Assembly: GCA_902531175.1 (NCBI GenBank)
Contig: CACADE010000008.1
Span: 1-58,942 of the forward strand
DNA length: 58,942 nt
Direction: 5' to 3'
DNA from: an uncultured Pelagibacteraceae bacterium
GTDB taxonomy: Bacteria; Pseudomonadota; Alphaproteobacteria; Pelagibacterales; Pelagibacteraceae
The notes under the pieces are model-generated. The model was not told where the DNA came from, did not search any database, and worked only from the letters and a program-made list of their open reading frames with translations. Positions 1 to 9,392 of this stretch are shown here, piece after piece. A program made the translations under genes and the position numbers. Every line of letters starts with the position of its first letter. The first letter of the stretch is position 1.

Positions 1-966
1 ATTAAAACAGTTATTTTATCAGATGATAAAGATGCACCCGCAATTAATTTTGCAGATGAATTTATTTATGGAGATTACCAAGATATAAATATCATCAATA
101 ACTTTTTAGAAAAAGTTGATCTTGTTACTTATGAGTTTGAAAATATCCCATATGATATATTGAAAAAAATTAATGAAACCAAATCTGTATTACCAAGCCC
201 CGAAATAAATAAATTAATTCAAAATAGAATGACTGAAAAAGAGTTTTTGAATAAAAACAATATAACTACAACACAGTTTGTAAGTATTAACGATTTAGAT
301 GATATAAAAATAAACGATAGATTAATACCTGGTTTATTGAAAACTTGTACACTTGGTTATGATGGAAAGGGCCAATATAAAATAAATAATGCAAATGATT
401 TAAATGAAGATTTTGATTTTTCAAAAGGCTACATCTTGGAAAAGATAGTAAATTTAAAAAAAGAAATCTCAGTGGTGGTTACAAGATTTGGTCATCAAAA
501 GTATGAAATTTATGATCCAATTGAAAATTATCATGAAGACCAGATTTTAAAACACTCCAAAATTCCCGCTGATATAAGTGATGAAATTAAAAATAAAGCA
601 TTGGACTGGGCAAAAACAGTGGCTGAAGAGCTTGATTATATTGGTACTATGTGCGTTGAATTCTTTATAGATAAAAATAATAATTTATATGCTAATGAAG
701 TTGCGCCAAGAGTACATAATTCTGGACACCTAACTATAAATTCACACAACATTAGCCAATTTGAAAATCATATCAGAGCTGTATGTGGACTTGAAAAATT
801 AGAAACAAAAAAAATTTATAATGCAAAAATGCTTAATTTGATTGGTGAGGATATATTAGATTATAAAAATAAAAAATTTAAAGAAAATGAATTTTTTTAT
901 GATTATTTAAAAAAAGAAGTTAAAGCTAAAAGAAAAATGGGACATTTAACAACTATAGAAAAATAG
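1..966 (+). CDS. purK: PurK, N5-carboxyaminoimidazole ribonucleotide synthase (5' end outside window)
   Basis: ATP-grasp enzyme of de novo purine synthesis that carboxylates AIR to N5-CAIR with bicarbonate and ATP in the cytoplasm. The reading frame is open from base 1, so the gene starts upstream; 321 residues are visible against a usual 350-380. Counting from base 1, the PurK hallmark YEFENIP lies at residues 44-50. The ATP-grasp loop with LGYDGKGQY lies near 118-126, and NEVAPRVHNSGH lies near the end of the catalytic domain. An internal ATG at 160 is not the start, because the upstream codons already match the PurK N-terminal domain. Only two bases separate its stop from the convergent SRAP gene. 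purE is not visible and may lie upstream. Confidence 0.93.
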   Translation: MKTVILSDDKDAPAINFADEFIYGDYQDINIINNFLEKVDLVTYEFENIPYDILKKINETKSVLPSPEINKLIQNRMTEKEFLNKNNITTTQFVSINDLDDIKINDRLIPGLLKTCTLGYDGKGQYKINNANDLNEDFDFSKGYILEKIVNLKKEISVVVTRFGHQKYEIYDPIENYHEDQILKHSKIPADISDEIKNKALDWAKTVAEELDYIGTMCVEFFIDKNNNLYANEVAPRVHNSGHLTINSHNISQFENHIRAVCGLEKLETKKIYNAKMLNLIGEDILDYKNKKFKENEFFYDYLKKEVKAKRKMGHLTTIEK

Positions 967-968
967 TT

Positions 969-1592
969 TTAAGATATAGTTTGTATCAAAGAAATATTAT
1001 TGTTTGTAGGTTTATTAACTTCCTTTGAAACTTCATGAAAGTTTAATTTTGTTTTTTTACACTCTTTAAGAAAACTCGATCCTGTTAATTCAAGATTTAA
1101 ATATCTATTAACATCATTTTCATTAATTATAACAGGTTGTCTATGGTGTATTTCTTTAATATTTTCATCTGCGTCCTCGGTTATTAAACAAAATTGATCA
1201 TTGTCATAAATAGCCGCTAAATACATAAGCTTTTTATCCTCTCTTAAAAAATAATAAGGTGTTTTATTTTCTTTTTCTCTTTTCCACTCATAAAAACCAT
1301 CTGCTACAGCTACACATCTATGTAGTCGAATTAATTTTTTGAAAGAAACTTTTTCATCTATAGTTTCTAGTCTTGCATTTATTAAAGGTTTAAAATCTTT
1401 TTGCTTAGCCCAGCTAGGTACTACTCCCCACTTTAAATTTTCTAGAGTATTTCCATTATTATATTTTTTAATTACAGGTAATTTTTGAAATGGATGTGCA
1501 TTATAATTTTCAGTATCTTCAACTTGTATAGCTGACTTAACAAGTTTTTTTGTTTTTGTAACAGGGCTAGTTATTACGTATCTTCCACACAT
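969..1592 (-). CDS. SRAP domain protein (YedK/HMCES family)
   Basis: Members of this family crosslink to abasic sites in single-stranded DNA and protect them from strand cleavage. The protein has 207 residues, close to E. coli YedK (about 220). Key family residues are present: Cys2 directly after the start Met (MCGRYV), Asn72-Arg74 in NARLE, Glu102 in GFYEW, and the His149-His150 pair followed by RQPV. The start is fixed by the need for Cys2 at the N-terminus after Met removal. It is transcribed away from the acetyltransferase gene at 1629, and the short shared spacer contains an 18-base perfect palindrome. Family assignment is firm; the cellular role is by analogy. Confidence 0.92.
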   Translation of the reverse strand: MCGRYVITSPVTKTKKLVKSAIQVEDTENYNAHPFQKLPVIKKYNNGNTLENLKWGVVPSWAKQKDFKPLINARLETIDEKVSFKKLIRLHRCVAVADGFYEWKREKENKTPYYFLREDKKLMYLAAIYDNDQFCLITEDADENIKEIHHRQPVIINENDVNRYLNLELTGSSFLKECKKTKLNFHEVSKEVNKPTNNNISLIQTIS

Positions 1593-1609
1593 ATTTAATT
1601 TTCTTGGTT

Positions 1610-1627
1610 TAATCTAAATTTAGATTA
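1610..1627. promoter_or_regulatory. 18-bp perfect palindrome between divergent genes
   Basis: The sequence TAATCTAAATTTAGATTA is identical to its reverse complement. It fills half of the 36-base spacer between the leftward SRAP gene and the rightward acetyltransferase gene, ending just before the latter's start codon. It could be an operator that controls both genes. At roughly 70 percent AT, about one palindrome of this size is expected by chance somewhere in the window, so the position is what makes it notable. Confidence 0.4.
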
Positions 1628-1628
1628 T

Positions 1629-2099
1629 ATGTTTTTCAAAACTATGAAATCAATAGAAAATAATTTTGATGATCCGCAGGTAAATGAGTTGCTAACTAAG
1701 CATTTTATTGAATTGAGATCAGTTTCTCCTGAGGGGAGTTCTCATGTATTAGATATTCCTGGATTAAAGGATCCAAGTATAAAATTCTGGAGTTTATGGG
1801 AAAATAATGAATTAATTGGTTGTGGAGCTTTAAAATTATTTGATGAAACGCATGGAGAATTTAAATCTATAAGAGTTTCAGATAAATTTAGAAATAAAAA
1901 ATATGGTGGAAAAATAATTTCACATCTTATTGAAAAATCTAAACAAATAGGAATTACTAAACTAAGTGTCGAAACTGGTGCAGGTGATTTTTTTGCACCC
2001 GCTAGAAAACTTTTTAAAAGTTTTGGTTTTAAAGAGTGTGGGCCTTTTGCGCACTATAAAGATGATCCTAATTCATGCTATTATTCAGTAGATATTTGA
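1629..2099 (+). CDS. GNAT family N-acetyltransferase, YsnE-like
   Basis: Predicted cytoplasmic acetyl-CoA-dependent N-acetyltransferase of 156 residues; the substrate is unknown. The order of motifs resembles Bacillus YsnE. KFWSLWENNELIGCGALKL lies at about 52-70, HGEFKSIRVSD at 75-85, the acetyl-CoA pyrophosphate loop RNKKYGG at 88-94, and LSVETG followed by PARKLFKSFGF at 112-134. The first ATG (1629) leaves almost no leader; a second ATG at 1644 (MKSIENN) would also give a complete GNAT fold, so the exact start is open. The next gene follows after 10 bases and is probably co-transcribed. Confidence 0.85.
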   Translation: MFFKTMKSIENNFDDPQVNELLTKHFIELRSVSPEGSSHVLDIPGLKDPSIKFWSLWENNELIGCGALKLFDETHGEFKSIRVSDKFRNKKYGGKIISHLIEKSKQIGITKLSVETGAGDFFAPARKLFKSFGFKECGPFAHYKDDPNSCYYSVDI

Positions 2100-2109
2100 G
2101 GAGTTTAGT

Positions 2110-2550
2110 TTGGAAACTGATAAATCGAGACCATTTGTATTATATGTTGCCGAAATCATTTATCAAAAGATATATGAAATCAAAATTAAGAACCCTAATT
2201 TAACTAATATTCAAGCTTTTGAAATATTTATCGCATCAGATGATTATAATGAAATTAGTTCAGGAAATTTTCATGATAAATGGTTTAAAGAACTTGAGAG
2301 CAATGACTACGTAGATAAATCTACAAAAAAAAAGATTAATCAAGAAACTATAAGACTTTTACAAATACAAAAAGATACTATGATTAAACAATTAATGAAA
2401 ATCCCAAAATTATATTATGCAAAAAGTCACTTTCCTTTGGAATTATCTCAAAGAGCATTTGATCATTTGTGGAGAGTTTGTGAAAATTATGAACTTTGGT
2501 GTAAAGAGACTAAACAAAATGGATTAATATTATTAAATTTAACAGAATAA
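2110..2550 (+). CDS. Hypothetical protein, 146 aa
   Basis: I do not recognise this protein. It is charged, predicted helical and soluble, with no signal peptide or membrane segment. The middle (residues 60-100) is rich in Lys, Gln and Ile. The C-terminal third has several aromatic residues and ends in a Trp/Cys-containing stretch (LWRVCENYELWC). The start is TTG at 2110, preceded by GAGGAG overlapping the end of the upstream acetyltransferase, a good ribosome site at normal spacing. It sits tightly between the acetyltransferase and a membrane transporter (3-base gap), so the three probably share one transcript. Confidence 0.75.
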   Translation: METDKSRPFVLYVAEIIYQKIYEIKIKNPNLTNIQAFEIFIASDDYNEISSGNFHDKWFKELESNDYVDKSTKKKINQETIRLLQIQKDTMIKQLMKIPKLYYAKSHFPLELSQRAFDHLWRVCENYELWCKETKQNGLILLNLTE

Positions 2551-2553
2551 TTT

Positions 2554-4170
2554 ATGAGTGATAAAATTTTGAGATTTATAGATAGTACTTTAATAGATTT
2601 AGGAAGACAGTTTAAGTGGACCTATCTACCACCATTGATGATTTATCTTGCTGCTGGTATTTCAGGACTAACAGGTATTGTTGGAACTTTTTTTGTTAAA
2701 GACTATCTAAACTTATCTGCTGCTTTTCTTGCTGGACTGGGTTTTTGGGCTGGAATTCCATGGGCATTGAAGATGCCTTTAGGTCATCTTGTTGATCTAA
2801 TCTGGAATAAAAAAAATTATATGGTTTTTGTTGGAGCATCCTTAATCTCATTAAGTTTAATTATAATGTACGGTTTAATAATTCATACTGAGTGGATGTC
2901 ATCAATTCTTTCAGTAGAAACATGGTTTGTGATCAGTGTTTTACTTGCTCCGATTGGTTATGTTGTTCAAGATGTTGTGGCTGATGCTATGACTGTAGAG
3001 GCTGTTCCTTTAGTTGATGACAGTGGAAATAAATTTTCAAGAGATGAAATCAAGCTTATGCATACAACAATGCAAACTCTTGGAAGATTTGCAATAATTG
3101 GTGGAACTGTTTTAGTTGCTTTAGCTAACGTTATTCTCTTTAAAGGAGTAGACGAACTTGAACAGGCAGATAAGATAAGTTTATACGGTTCAATTTATAT
3201 ATATGCTTTAATTATTCCAATTGTATCTGTACTAGGAATATTTCTTGCCTCATATCTAAAAAATCAAAAGAAAAGAAAACTTATTGAACAAGGTTTAGAG
3301 GGTGACCAAGATTATGCCCCTTCAGAAAAAACTGAAGTAAACTGGTGGATATTAGGTGGAAGCTTGGTTTTTGTTATTTTCACTTTAGGTATTGGATCAT
3401 TCAAAGTGCCTTTTGCTCAAGAAATTGTTTTCGTAGGTTCAATGGCAATTATTCTATTTTTAATGAATAAATTAGTTAAAGAACTTCCTCAAGATTTAAG
3501 ACTTACTGTTGTAGGAACAGCAATAATAATTTTTGTTTTTAGAGCAATGCCAGGACCTGGTCCAGGTTTATCTTGGTTTGAAATTGATGTTCTTGAATTC
3601 AATGAACAATTTTTTTCTGTATTATCTCTTATAGCCTCTGTTTTAACGCTTGTGGGTATTATCTTATTAAGACCATTTATGGCAAACAACTCAATAGCTA
3701 GAATAATTGTGATTTTATCTGTTGCAGGTGCAATTTTATTTTTACCAAGTGTAGGAATGTATTATGGATTTCACAATTGGACATCATCAATTACTAATGG
3801 AGTTGTTGATGCCAAGTTTATTGCAATATTAAATACTGCACTTGAGTCACCTTTGGGACAAGTCTCAATGATACCTTTACTTGCATGGATTGCTAAAAAT
3901 GCGCCTTCGCACTTAAAAGCAACTTTCTTTGCAGTATTCGCATCTTTTACAAATCTTGCTTTATCAGCAAGTGCTTTGGGGACTAAATATTTAAATGAAA
4001 TTTATGTTATTACTAGAGAGGTAAAAGATAAGGTAACAAACGCTATTCTTACTACCGCTGATTATTCAGATCTAGGTATTTTGCTGATAACAGTAACACT
4101 AATAACTTTAATAATTCCAATTGTGTTTGTTGTTATTATTCAAAAAACTAAATTTAAAACTTCAGAATAA
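2554..4170 (+). CDS. MFS-type transporter resembling the BT1 folate/biopterin family
   Basis: Integral membrane protein of 538 residues with about 12 predicted hydrophobic segments and two longer cytoplasmic or periplasmic loops (around 235-270 and 480-510). The stretch GYVVQDVVADAMTVEA near residues 135-150 resembles the conserved QD-x-x-x-DA motif of BT1/folate-biopterin transporters. The WALKMPLGHLVD stretch near 70 is like the first cytoplasmic loop of that family. The transported substrate cannot be read from the sequence; a pterin or folate would fit the folate-dependent C1 genes nearby, but that is inference. Its stop lies 3 bases from the convergent soxG stop. Confidence 0.72.
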   Translation: MSDKILRFIDSTLIDLGRQFKWTYLPPLMIYLAAGISGLTGIVGTFFVKDYLNLSAAFLAGLGFWAGIPWALKMPLGHLVDLIWNKKNYMVFVGASLISLSLIIMYGLIIHTEWMSSILSVETWFVISVLLAPIGYVVQDVVADAMTVEAVPLVDDSGNKFSRDEIKLMHTTMQTLGRFAIIGGTVLVALANVILFKGVDELEQADKISLYGSIYIYALIIPIVSVLGIFLASYLKNQKKRKLIEQGLEGDQDYAPSEKTEVNWWILGGSLVFVIFTLGIGSFKVPFAQEIVFVGSMAIILFLMNKLVKELPQDLRLTVVGTAIIIFVFRAMPGPGPGLSWFEIDVLEFNEQFFSVLSLIASVLTLVGIILLRPFMANNSIARIIVILSVAGAILFLPSVGMYYGFHNWTSSITNGVVDAKFIAILNTALESPLGQVSMIPLLAWIAKNAPSHLKATFFAVFASFTNLALSASALGTKYLNEIYVITREVKDKVTNAILTTADYSDLGILLITVTLITLIIPIVFVVIIQKTKFKTSE

Positions 4171-4173
4171 TTT

Positions 4174-4752
4174 TTATTCAGCTTTATAGCCAAATTCTAA
4201 ACAAGCATCAGTTACTGAATGATAAAGAGATTCACCAAAACTTCTTAAAGCAAATATTCTTACTTTTCTTGGATTTGAACTAATAAAATCAATAGTTATT
4301 GTAATTGCATGAAAAGCAGAATTAGAACATTTTCCTTCATCAAGACCATCTAAATTTAATGGACAACCTTTTTTCAATACTTCATCTACCAAAGAACCTT
4401 CTAATTCAAGTATTGTTCTTGAATGAGATAGATCAGTTAATGCAAAATCATCATGACTTAGGTTTTCTAAAATAGATTTTTCTATTTCTTTATTCGTAGA
4501 AACGACTAACCAATTATCAGGTCCCATCCATAAAATTCTTGTATTATGATTTGAAGATACCAAAAGAGTCTGAGGTAAATTTAAATTATCTATTTTTATT
4601 TTATCGATACTAATTGAAGATTTTTTATATTTAACAATTTGATAAATCAAAACATCTTTGATTTCTCTAATATTTATTAGCTCATCTTTGCTATCGTGAT
4701 TACCAAACAATCCATGTTTATGAATATTTTCTAGTGCAGAAACATTTTTCAT
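4174..4752 (-). CDS. soxG: Sarcosine oxidase gamma subunit
   Basis: Smallest GcvT-like subunit of heterotetrameric sarcosine oxidase, which oxidatively demethylates sarcosine to glycine and passes the methyl group to tetrahydrofolate. It has 192 residues, the normal size. Family-like features are the MGPDNWLVV stretch in the middle, LTDLSHSRTILELEG, and the C-terminal FALRSFGESLYH region. Its ATG overlaps the soxA stop by four bases (ATGA), which implies translational coupling in the order soxB-soxD-soxA-soxG. The same architecture is used by N-methylglutamate dehydrogenase (mgdABCD), so substrate specificity is not proven. Confidence 0.88.
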   Translation of the reverse strand: MKNVSALENIHKHGLFGNHDSKDELINIREIKDVLIYQIVKYKKSSISIDKIKIDNLNLPQTLLVSSNHNTRILWMGPDNWLVVSTNKEIEKSILENLSHDDFALTDLSHSRTILELEGSLVDEVLKKGCPLNLDGLDEGKCSNSAFHAITITIDFISSNPRKVRIFALRSFGESLYHSVTDACLEFGYKAE

Positions 4753-7745
4753 GATCTAACTCTTTTTCCCTCTGGGTCAACATAGTGTGAAGATATAACT
4801 TCTACTTCAATTGATTTATTTTTTAATGGTGATACCGCAAAAAACTTTTTGCCAATCATATTTTTTCCATCTTTCATAATTGCTAGAGAAAATGGATTAT
4901 TATTTTCTACACTCCAACAAGAAGAAGAAACGTGACCAAGCTTAGGATTAGGTAATTTTGCATTCTGATCTTGGACGATATGAGATCCTTCAGGAATACT
5001 AGACTTTCTATCAATTGGAATAAGTCCAACAATTTTTTGTCTGCTTTCAACGTTAAATGCTTCTCTTCCTAAAGAATTTTTACCAATAAAATCTTTTTTC
5101 TTTGAAACTAATCCATTTAGTGAAACATCTGATGGGATTGTTCGGCCATCTAATTCTGGTCCTGCAACGTGTCCCATTTCTATTCTTAATGTTGATAAAG
5201 CTTCAGTTCCATAAGGCTGATTTCCAAATTCTTTTCCTACTTCCATCATTTTCTCCCACATAAACATGCCATGATCTGATTTGACATTAATCTCATATGC
5301 AAGCTCACCAGAAAATGAAATTCTAAAAATTCTTGATGGAACACCAAAAAATTCTGCTTCTTTATAGCCCATAAAAGGCAAAGCATCATTTGAAACATCT
5401 AACTCTGGATATAATTTTGACAACATGTCTCTAGATTTAGGTCCAGCAATTGCAGCTCCTGCCCATTGCTCAGTTGTAGAAACAACATTTACGTTTAATT
5501 CTGGCCAAACAATTTGAAGATAATATTCTAAGTGAGATAAAACATTTGCGGCTTGTGCTGTTGTAGTAGTCATATGATAATGATTTTCTGAAATTCTTGT
5601 TGTTGTTCCATCGTCCATGACAATTCCATCTTCTCTGAGCATTAATCCATATCTTGCTTTTCCAACAGGTAATTTCATCCAAGCATTTGTATAAACTCTA
5701 TTTAAAAATTCTGCTGCGTCTGGACCTTTAATATCAATTTTTCCTAATGTTGTTACATCGCATATACCAACATTTTCTCTAACATTTTTTGCCTCTCTCT
5801 TTGAAGCTTCAAATAAAGTTTCACTTCCTTGCTTATAATATCGAGGTCTTTTCCAAGCACCTGCATCAACAAATACAGCATTATTTTTCTCATGCCATTC
5901 ATGCATTGGAGTTTTTCTAGTCGGCATATATTCCATACCAACTTCACGACCAACTATTGTCCCGATTGTAATTGGTGTGAAAGGTGGTCTAAATGTTGTG
6001 TGTCCCACTTCAGGAACTATTTTATTTTCTATATTAGATACCAACTGAAGACCATTTAAATTACTTGTACGGCCTTGATCTGTTGCCATTCCAAGAGTTG
6101 TATATCTTTTGACGTGCTCTATTGATCTATAACCTTCTCTTAGTGCGATTTCTATATCAGAGACAGATACATCATTTTGAAAGTCAACAAATCTTTTTGG
6201 ATTTTCATTTTTAGGTAACGGCATACACCAAAATTTATCATGAGCTCCATATTTCTTTTCATTTACATTTGGAATTGAGATTTCTGTTTTAGTCTCTGTT
6301 ATTTTTGCGGAAAGATTTGAACCATTTTCAAAACCATGTTTTAAACTTTCTTCTAATGTAAATAATCCATTTGCTGCACCGACTGATGTCTCATGTTGTT
6401 TTTTCTTATCGGGAATAAATGCATCAATTTTTTCTTCATACTTAAGTTTATTTCCTGATTGTGATGCTAAATGAACAGATGGTGTCCAAAATCCAGATAC
6501 ACAAATACAATCACAATCTACAGTTTCTATTTTCTCAAAAGAATTTTTATCTTTATTCAGTTTGCCAATTTTTGCAGATTTAACTTTTTTGTATCCATTA
6601 GCGACAATAACACCATGTGAAAATCTTATATCAATTCCCTTTGATTTAGCTTCATCGATTAATTCTGATGAATGTTCTTTTCTTGTATCTAATATAATTG
6701 GTTCAACGTTATTTTTTTTGAATTCTAAAGCTGTTTCATATGCACTATCGTTATTTGTAAATATTAAAGGTTTCTTTCCAACTAATACTCCGTAGACTTT
6801 CATATATTCTTTTGCAGCTGCTGATAAAAAAATTCCTGGAGTATCATTGTTACCAAACACAATTGGTCTTTCAATTGAACCCGTTGATAAAATTGTTTCT
6901 TTGGCTCTAATATACCAAAGTCTTTGTCTTGGAGTAAATTTTGATTTTTTCTCTAAATGATCACTGACTCTCTCAAACATGACCAGCATATTATGATCAT
7001 AGTAACCAAAAACTTGAGATCTATTTTTTACAGTGACATTAGGCATAGATTTTAATTCAGTAATTATTTTTTCTGCCCAATCTTTTCCTGATAAATTATC
7101 GATGCTTACGTCATCAGTTAAAAGTGTTCCTCCAAATCTTGGTTTATCCTCAGCTAAAATTACTTTTGCTCCATTTTTTGCAGCAGCATAAGCGCTTGCT
7201 AATCCTGAGGGTCCGGATCCAGTAACTAACAAATCGCAATACTCAAATTTATGTTCATATCTTTCTTTATCTTTTTCTATTGAAGCAACCCCTAAACCTG
7301 CGGCTTTTCTAATGAAAGGTTCGTAAATTTTATACCAGAAACTTTTAGGCCACATGAATGTTTTGTAATAAAACCCAGCAGGGAAAAACATTTTTAAAAA
7401 ATTATTAATTGCACCAATATCAAAATTAACTGATGGCCAACAATTTTGGCTCGTTGCAGACAAACCTTCGACGAGTTCCATTTCTGTTGCATTAACATTT
7501 GGCTCTGAATGACCGTTGAATTCTACTTGTAGTTTTGCATTTGGCTCCTCTACTCCTGCACCAAAAAAACCTCTTGGTCTATGATACTTAAAACTTCTAC
7601 CAACTAAGTGTATTCCATTTGCTATTAAAGCAGATGCAATTGTATCACCCTCATATCCAAATAATTTTTTACCATTAAATGTAAAAGATATTTTTTTTTT
7701 TCGATTAATTAATCCCTCTTTATTTAATCTAAATGGTTGGCTCAT
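4749..7745 (-). CDS. soxA: Sarcosine oxidase alpha subunit
   Basis: Large subunit (998 residues, family about 965-1000). Domain order: a ferredoxin-like fold at about 15-85 that lacks the iron-sulfur Cys cluster, as usual for the family; an NAD-binding Rossmann domain with TGSGPSGLAS at 175-184; an oxidoreductase core; then a GcvT-type folate-binding domain from about residue 610 to the end. The folate domain takes the methyl group as 5,10-methylene-THF. It overlaps soxD and soxG by four bases each. Known family enzymes also bind FAD, FMN and NAD. The alternative annotation is the large subunit of N-methylglutamate dehydrogenase, as both share this layout. Confidence 0.93.
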   Translation of the reverse strand: MSQPFRLNKEGLINRKKKISFTFNGKKLFGYEGDTIASALIANGIHLVGRSFKYHRPRGFFGAGVEEPNAKLQVEFNGHSEPNVNATEMELVEGLSATSQNCWPSVNFDIGAINNFLKMFFPAGFYYKTFMWPKSFWYKIYEPFIRKAAGLGVASIEKDKERYEHKFEYCDLLVTGSGPSGLASAYAAAKNGAKVILAEDKPRFGGTLLTDDVSIDNLSGKDWAEKIITELKSMPNVTVKNRSQVFGYYDHNMLVMFERVSDHLEKKSKFTPRQRLWYIRAKETILSTGSIERPIVFGNNDTPGIFLSAAAKEYMKVYGVLVGKKPLIFTNNDSAYETALEFKKNNVEPIILDTRKEHSSELIDEAKSKGIDIRFSHGVIVANGYKKVKSAKIGKLNKDKNSFEKIETVDCDCICVSGFWTPSVHLASQSGNKLKYEEKIDAFIPDKKKQHETSVGAANGLFTLEESLKHGFENGSNLSAKITETKTEISIPNVNEKKYGAHDKFWCMPLPKNENPKRFVDFQNDVSVSDIEIALREGYRSIEHVKRYTTLGMATDQGRTSNLNGLQLVSNIENKIVPEVGHTTFRPPFTPITIGTIVGREVGMEYMPTRKTPMHEWHEKNNAVFVDAGAWKRPRYYKQGSETLFEASKREAKNVRENVGICDVTTLGKIDIKGPDAAEFLNRVYTNAWMKLPVGKARYGLMLREDGIVMDDGTTTRISENHYHMTTTTAQAANVLSHLEYYLQIVWPELNVNVVSTTEQWAGAAIAGPKSRDMLSKLYPELDVSNDALPFMGYKEAEFFGVPSRIFRISFSGELAYEINVKSDHGMFMWEKMMEVGKEFGNQPYGTEALSTLRIEMGHVAGPELDGRTIPSDVSLNGLVSKKKDFIGKNSLGREAFNVESRQKIVGLIPIDRKSSIPEGSHIVQDQNAKLPNPKLGHVSSSCWSVENNNPFSLAIMKDGKNMIGKKFFAVSPLKNKSIEVEVISSHYVDPEGKRVRS

Positions 7746-8011
7746 CTTATTTCTTCTGTGACTTTTGCTGTTTGGAAAATTTCATGCGTAGCGGTGTCTC
7801 TTTGCACCTTAATCCATTGTCTACATCCAGCTATATGTTGCCATAACTCTATATGTTTCCCTCTTGGACTTTTTCTCATATAAACAAAATTATCCCAATC
7901 CTCGCTTGATACTTCTTCATTTATATTAGGTCTTTTTACAGTTGCATCACCTCCATATGAAAATTCTTTTTGTGCTCTTAAACCGCAATAAGGACATTTG
8001 ATGTATAACAT
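7742..8011 (-). CDS. soxD: Sarcosine oxidase delta subunit
   Basis: Small zinc-binding subunit of heterotetrameric sarcosine oxidase, 89 residues. The conserved metal site is visible: Cys6 and Cys9 in CPYCG, then His59 and Cys63 in HIAGCRQW. The YMRKSPRGKHIELWQH segment is characteristic. It lies 3 bases after soxB and overlaps soxA by four, so all four subunits should be made in step. Confidence 0.95.
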   Translation of the reverse strand: MLYIKCPYCGLRAQKEFSYGGDATVKRPNINEEVSSEDWDNFVYMRKSPRGKHIELWQHIAGCRQWIKVQRDTATHEIFQTAKVTEEIR

Positions 8012-8014
8012 TTT

Positions 8015-9271
8015 TTAACCAATCCAGGTTTTGGTTCCTAAACCTTTTTCATCTAAAAGATGGCCTGTAGAAAATCTATTTAATCTTAATTCTGAATTTA
8101 ATTCATGAACTTGATCTTGTGCAATTGTATGAGCAAATGTCCAACCTGAGACAGGGGTTGATTTAAAACCCCCATAACACCATCCGCAGTTTAAATATAA
8201 ACCTTCAATATGAGTTTTATCAATTATTGGAGAACCATCCATAGACATATCCATAATCCCTCCCCATGTCCTTAACATTTTTAATCTACTTAAAAATGGA
8301 AACAAAGCTAAGCCACCTGTCAATACATGTTGTATGGTTGGCAAGTTACCTCTTTGAGCATAACTATTATATCCATCAAGATCACCTCCCATTACCATCT
8401 CACCTTTATCTGATTGACTTATATAAAAGTGGCCTGCTCCAAAAGTTACTACTCCGTCTAATAATGGTTTTACAGGTTCTGAAACACAAGCTTGCAGTAC
8501 ATGAGTTTCTATTGGCAGTGTCATATTTAATTTTTCAGCTAGTATATTTGTGCTACCTGCAACACATAATCCAACTTTTTTTGCTTTGATATCTCCTCTT
8601 GACGTTCTAATTCCTTTTATCTTTCCATTAACAACATCAAAACCAGTGACCTCACAATGTTGAATTATATCTACGCCCATATCATCTGCTTGACGTGCAT
8701 AACCCCAAGCAACAGCATCATGTCTTGCGGTACCAGCACTTGGTTGCATTAAGCCTCCAAAAATTGGGAAACGCACTTCATCACTAAAGTCAGCCATTGG
8801 AATTAATTTTTTAACATCGTCTCTATCCAATAACTTTGCATCTATTCCATTCAATCTCATAGAGTTTCCTCTACGAGCATATGCGTTCATTTGAGCATCT
8901 GAGTGGGCTAAGTTTATTATTCCCCTTGGAGAAAACATTACATTAAAGTTCAGTTCTTGACTTAAGTTTCTCCATAAATCCATTCCAAATTCATTAAATC
9001 TTGCATTAGCATCGTACATAAAATTTGATCTTATAATCGTTGTATTTCGACCAACATTTCCACCACCAATCCAGCCTTTCTCAATGATAGCTACATTTCT
9101 AATATTATGTTCTTTTGCTAAATAATATGCAGTAGCAAGACCGTGTCCTCCGCCTCCAATGATGACTACATCATATTCACTTTTTGGAGTTGGATCTTTC
9201 CAAGCAACTTCCCAATTTTGGTGATTGGAGAAAGCATTTTTGATTAGACTAAATACTGAATATTTCTGCAT
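8015..9271 (-). CDS. soxB: Sarcosine oxidase beta subunit
   Basis: Catalytic flavoprotein subunit (418 residues, normal length). It opens with the typical MQKYSVFSLIKNAF leader. The FAD-binding Rossmann motif GGGGHGLATAYY lies at 39-50, and NVGRNTTIIRSN at 72-83. ARHDAVAWG at 182-190 carries His184, the residue that binds FMN covalently in characterised enzymes. It is first in the operon; the divergent fhs gene lies 121 bases away, and the spacer should hold both promoters. Coupling to fhs fits oxidation of the released C1 unit through tetrahydrofolate to formate. Confidence 0.94.
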   Translation of the reverse strand: MQKYSVFSLIKNAFSNHQNWEVAWKDPTPKSEYDVVIIGGGGHGLATAYYLAKEHNIRNVAIIEKGWIGGGNVGRNTTIIRSNFMYDANARFNEFGMDLWRNLSQELNFNVMFSPRGIINLAHSDAQMNAYARRGNSMRLNGIDAKLLDRDDVKKLIPMADFSDEVRFPIFGGLMQPSAGTARHDAVAWGYARQADDMGVDIIQHCEVTGFDVVNGKIKGIRTSRGDIKAKKVGLCVAGSTNILAEKLNMTLPIETHVLQACVSEPVKPLLDGVVTFGAGHFYISQSDKGEMVMGGDLDGYNSYAQRGNLPTIQHVLTGGLALFPFLSRLKMLRTWGGIMDMSMDGSPIIDKTHIEGLYLNCGWCYGGFKSTPVSGWTFAHTIAQDQVHELNSELRLNRFSTGHLLDEKGLGTKTWIG

Positions 9272-9392
9272 CCGTAAGTTTTATAAAATTAAATATAAGT
9301 TTTTGCTAATTTTTTTTATATATATTTTTTAGATGTTTAAATACGTGACAAAAAAGGATAGTAATTCTGCTCATTAATAAGTAATTAGATTT

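Noticed and set aside
5470..5682. Antisense and alternative-frame open stretches within soxA, tdm and other long genes
   Set aside because: They lie wholly inside well-recognised genes and encode low-complexity, non-family sequence; treated as shadows.
9333..9377. 14-codon frame MFKYVTKKDSNSAH upstream of fhs as a leader peptide
   Set aside because: No ribosome site, no regulatory codon pattern and no hairpin pair near it.
9272..9392. Glycine or other riboswitch between soxB and fhs
   Set aside because: I looked for conserved glycine-riboswitch elements and saw none; the spacer is plain AT-rich DNA.
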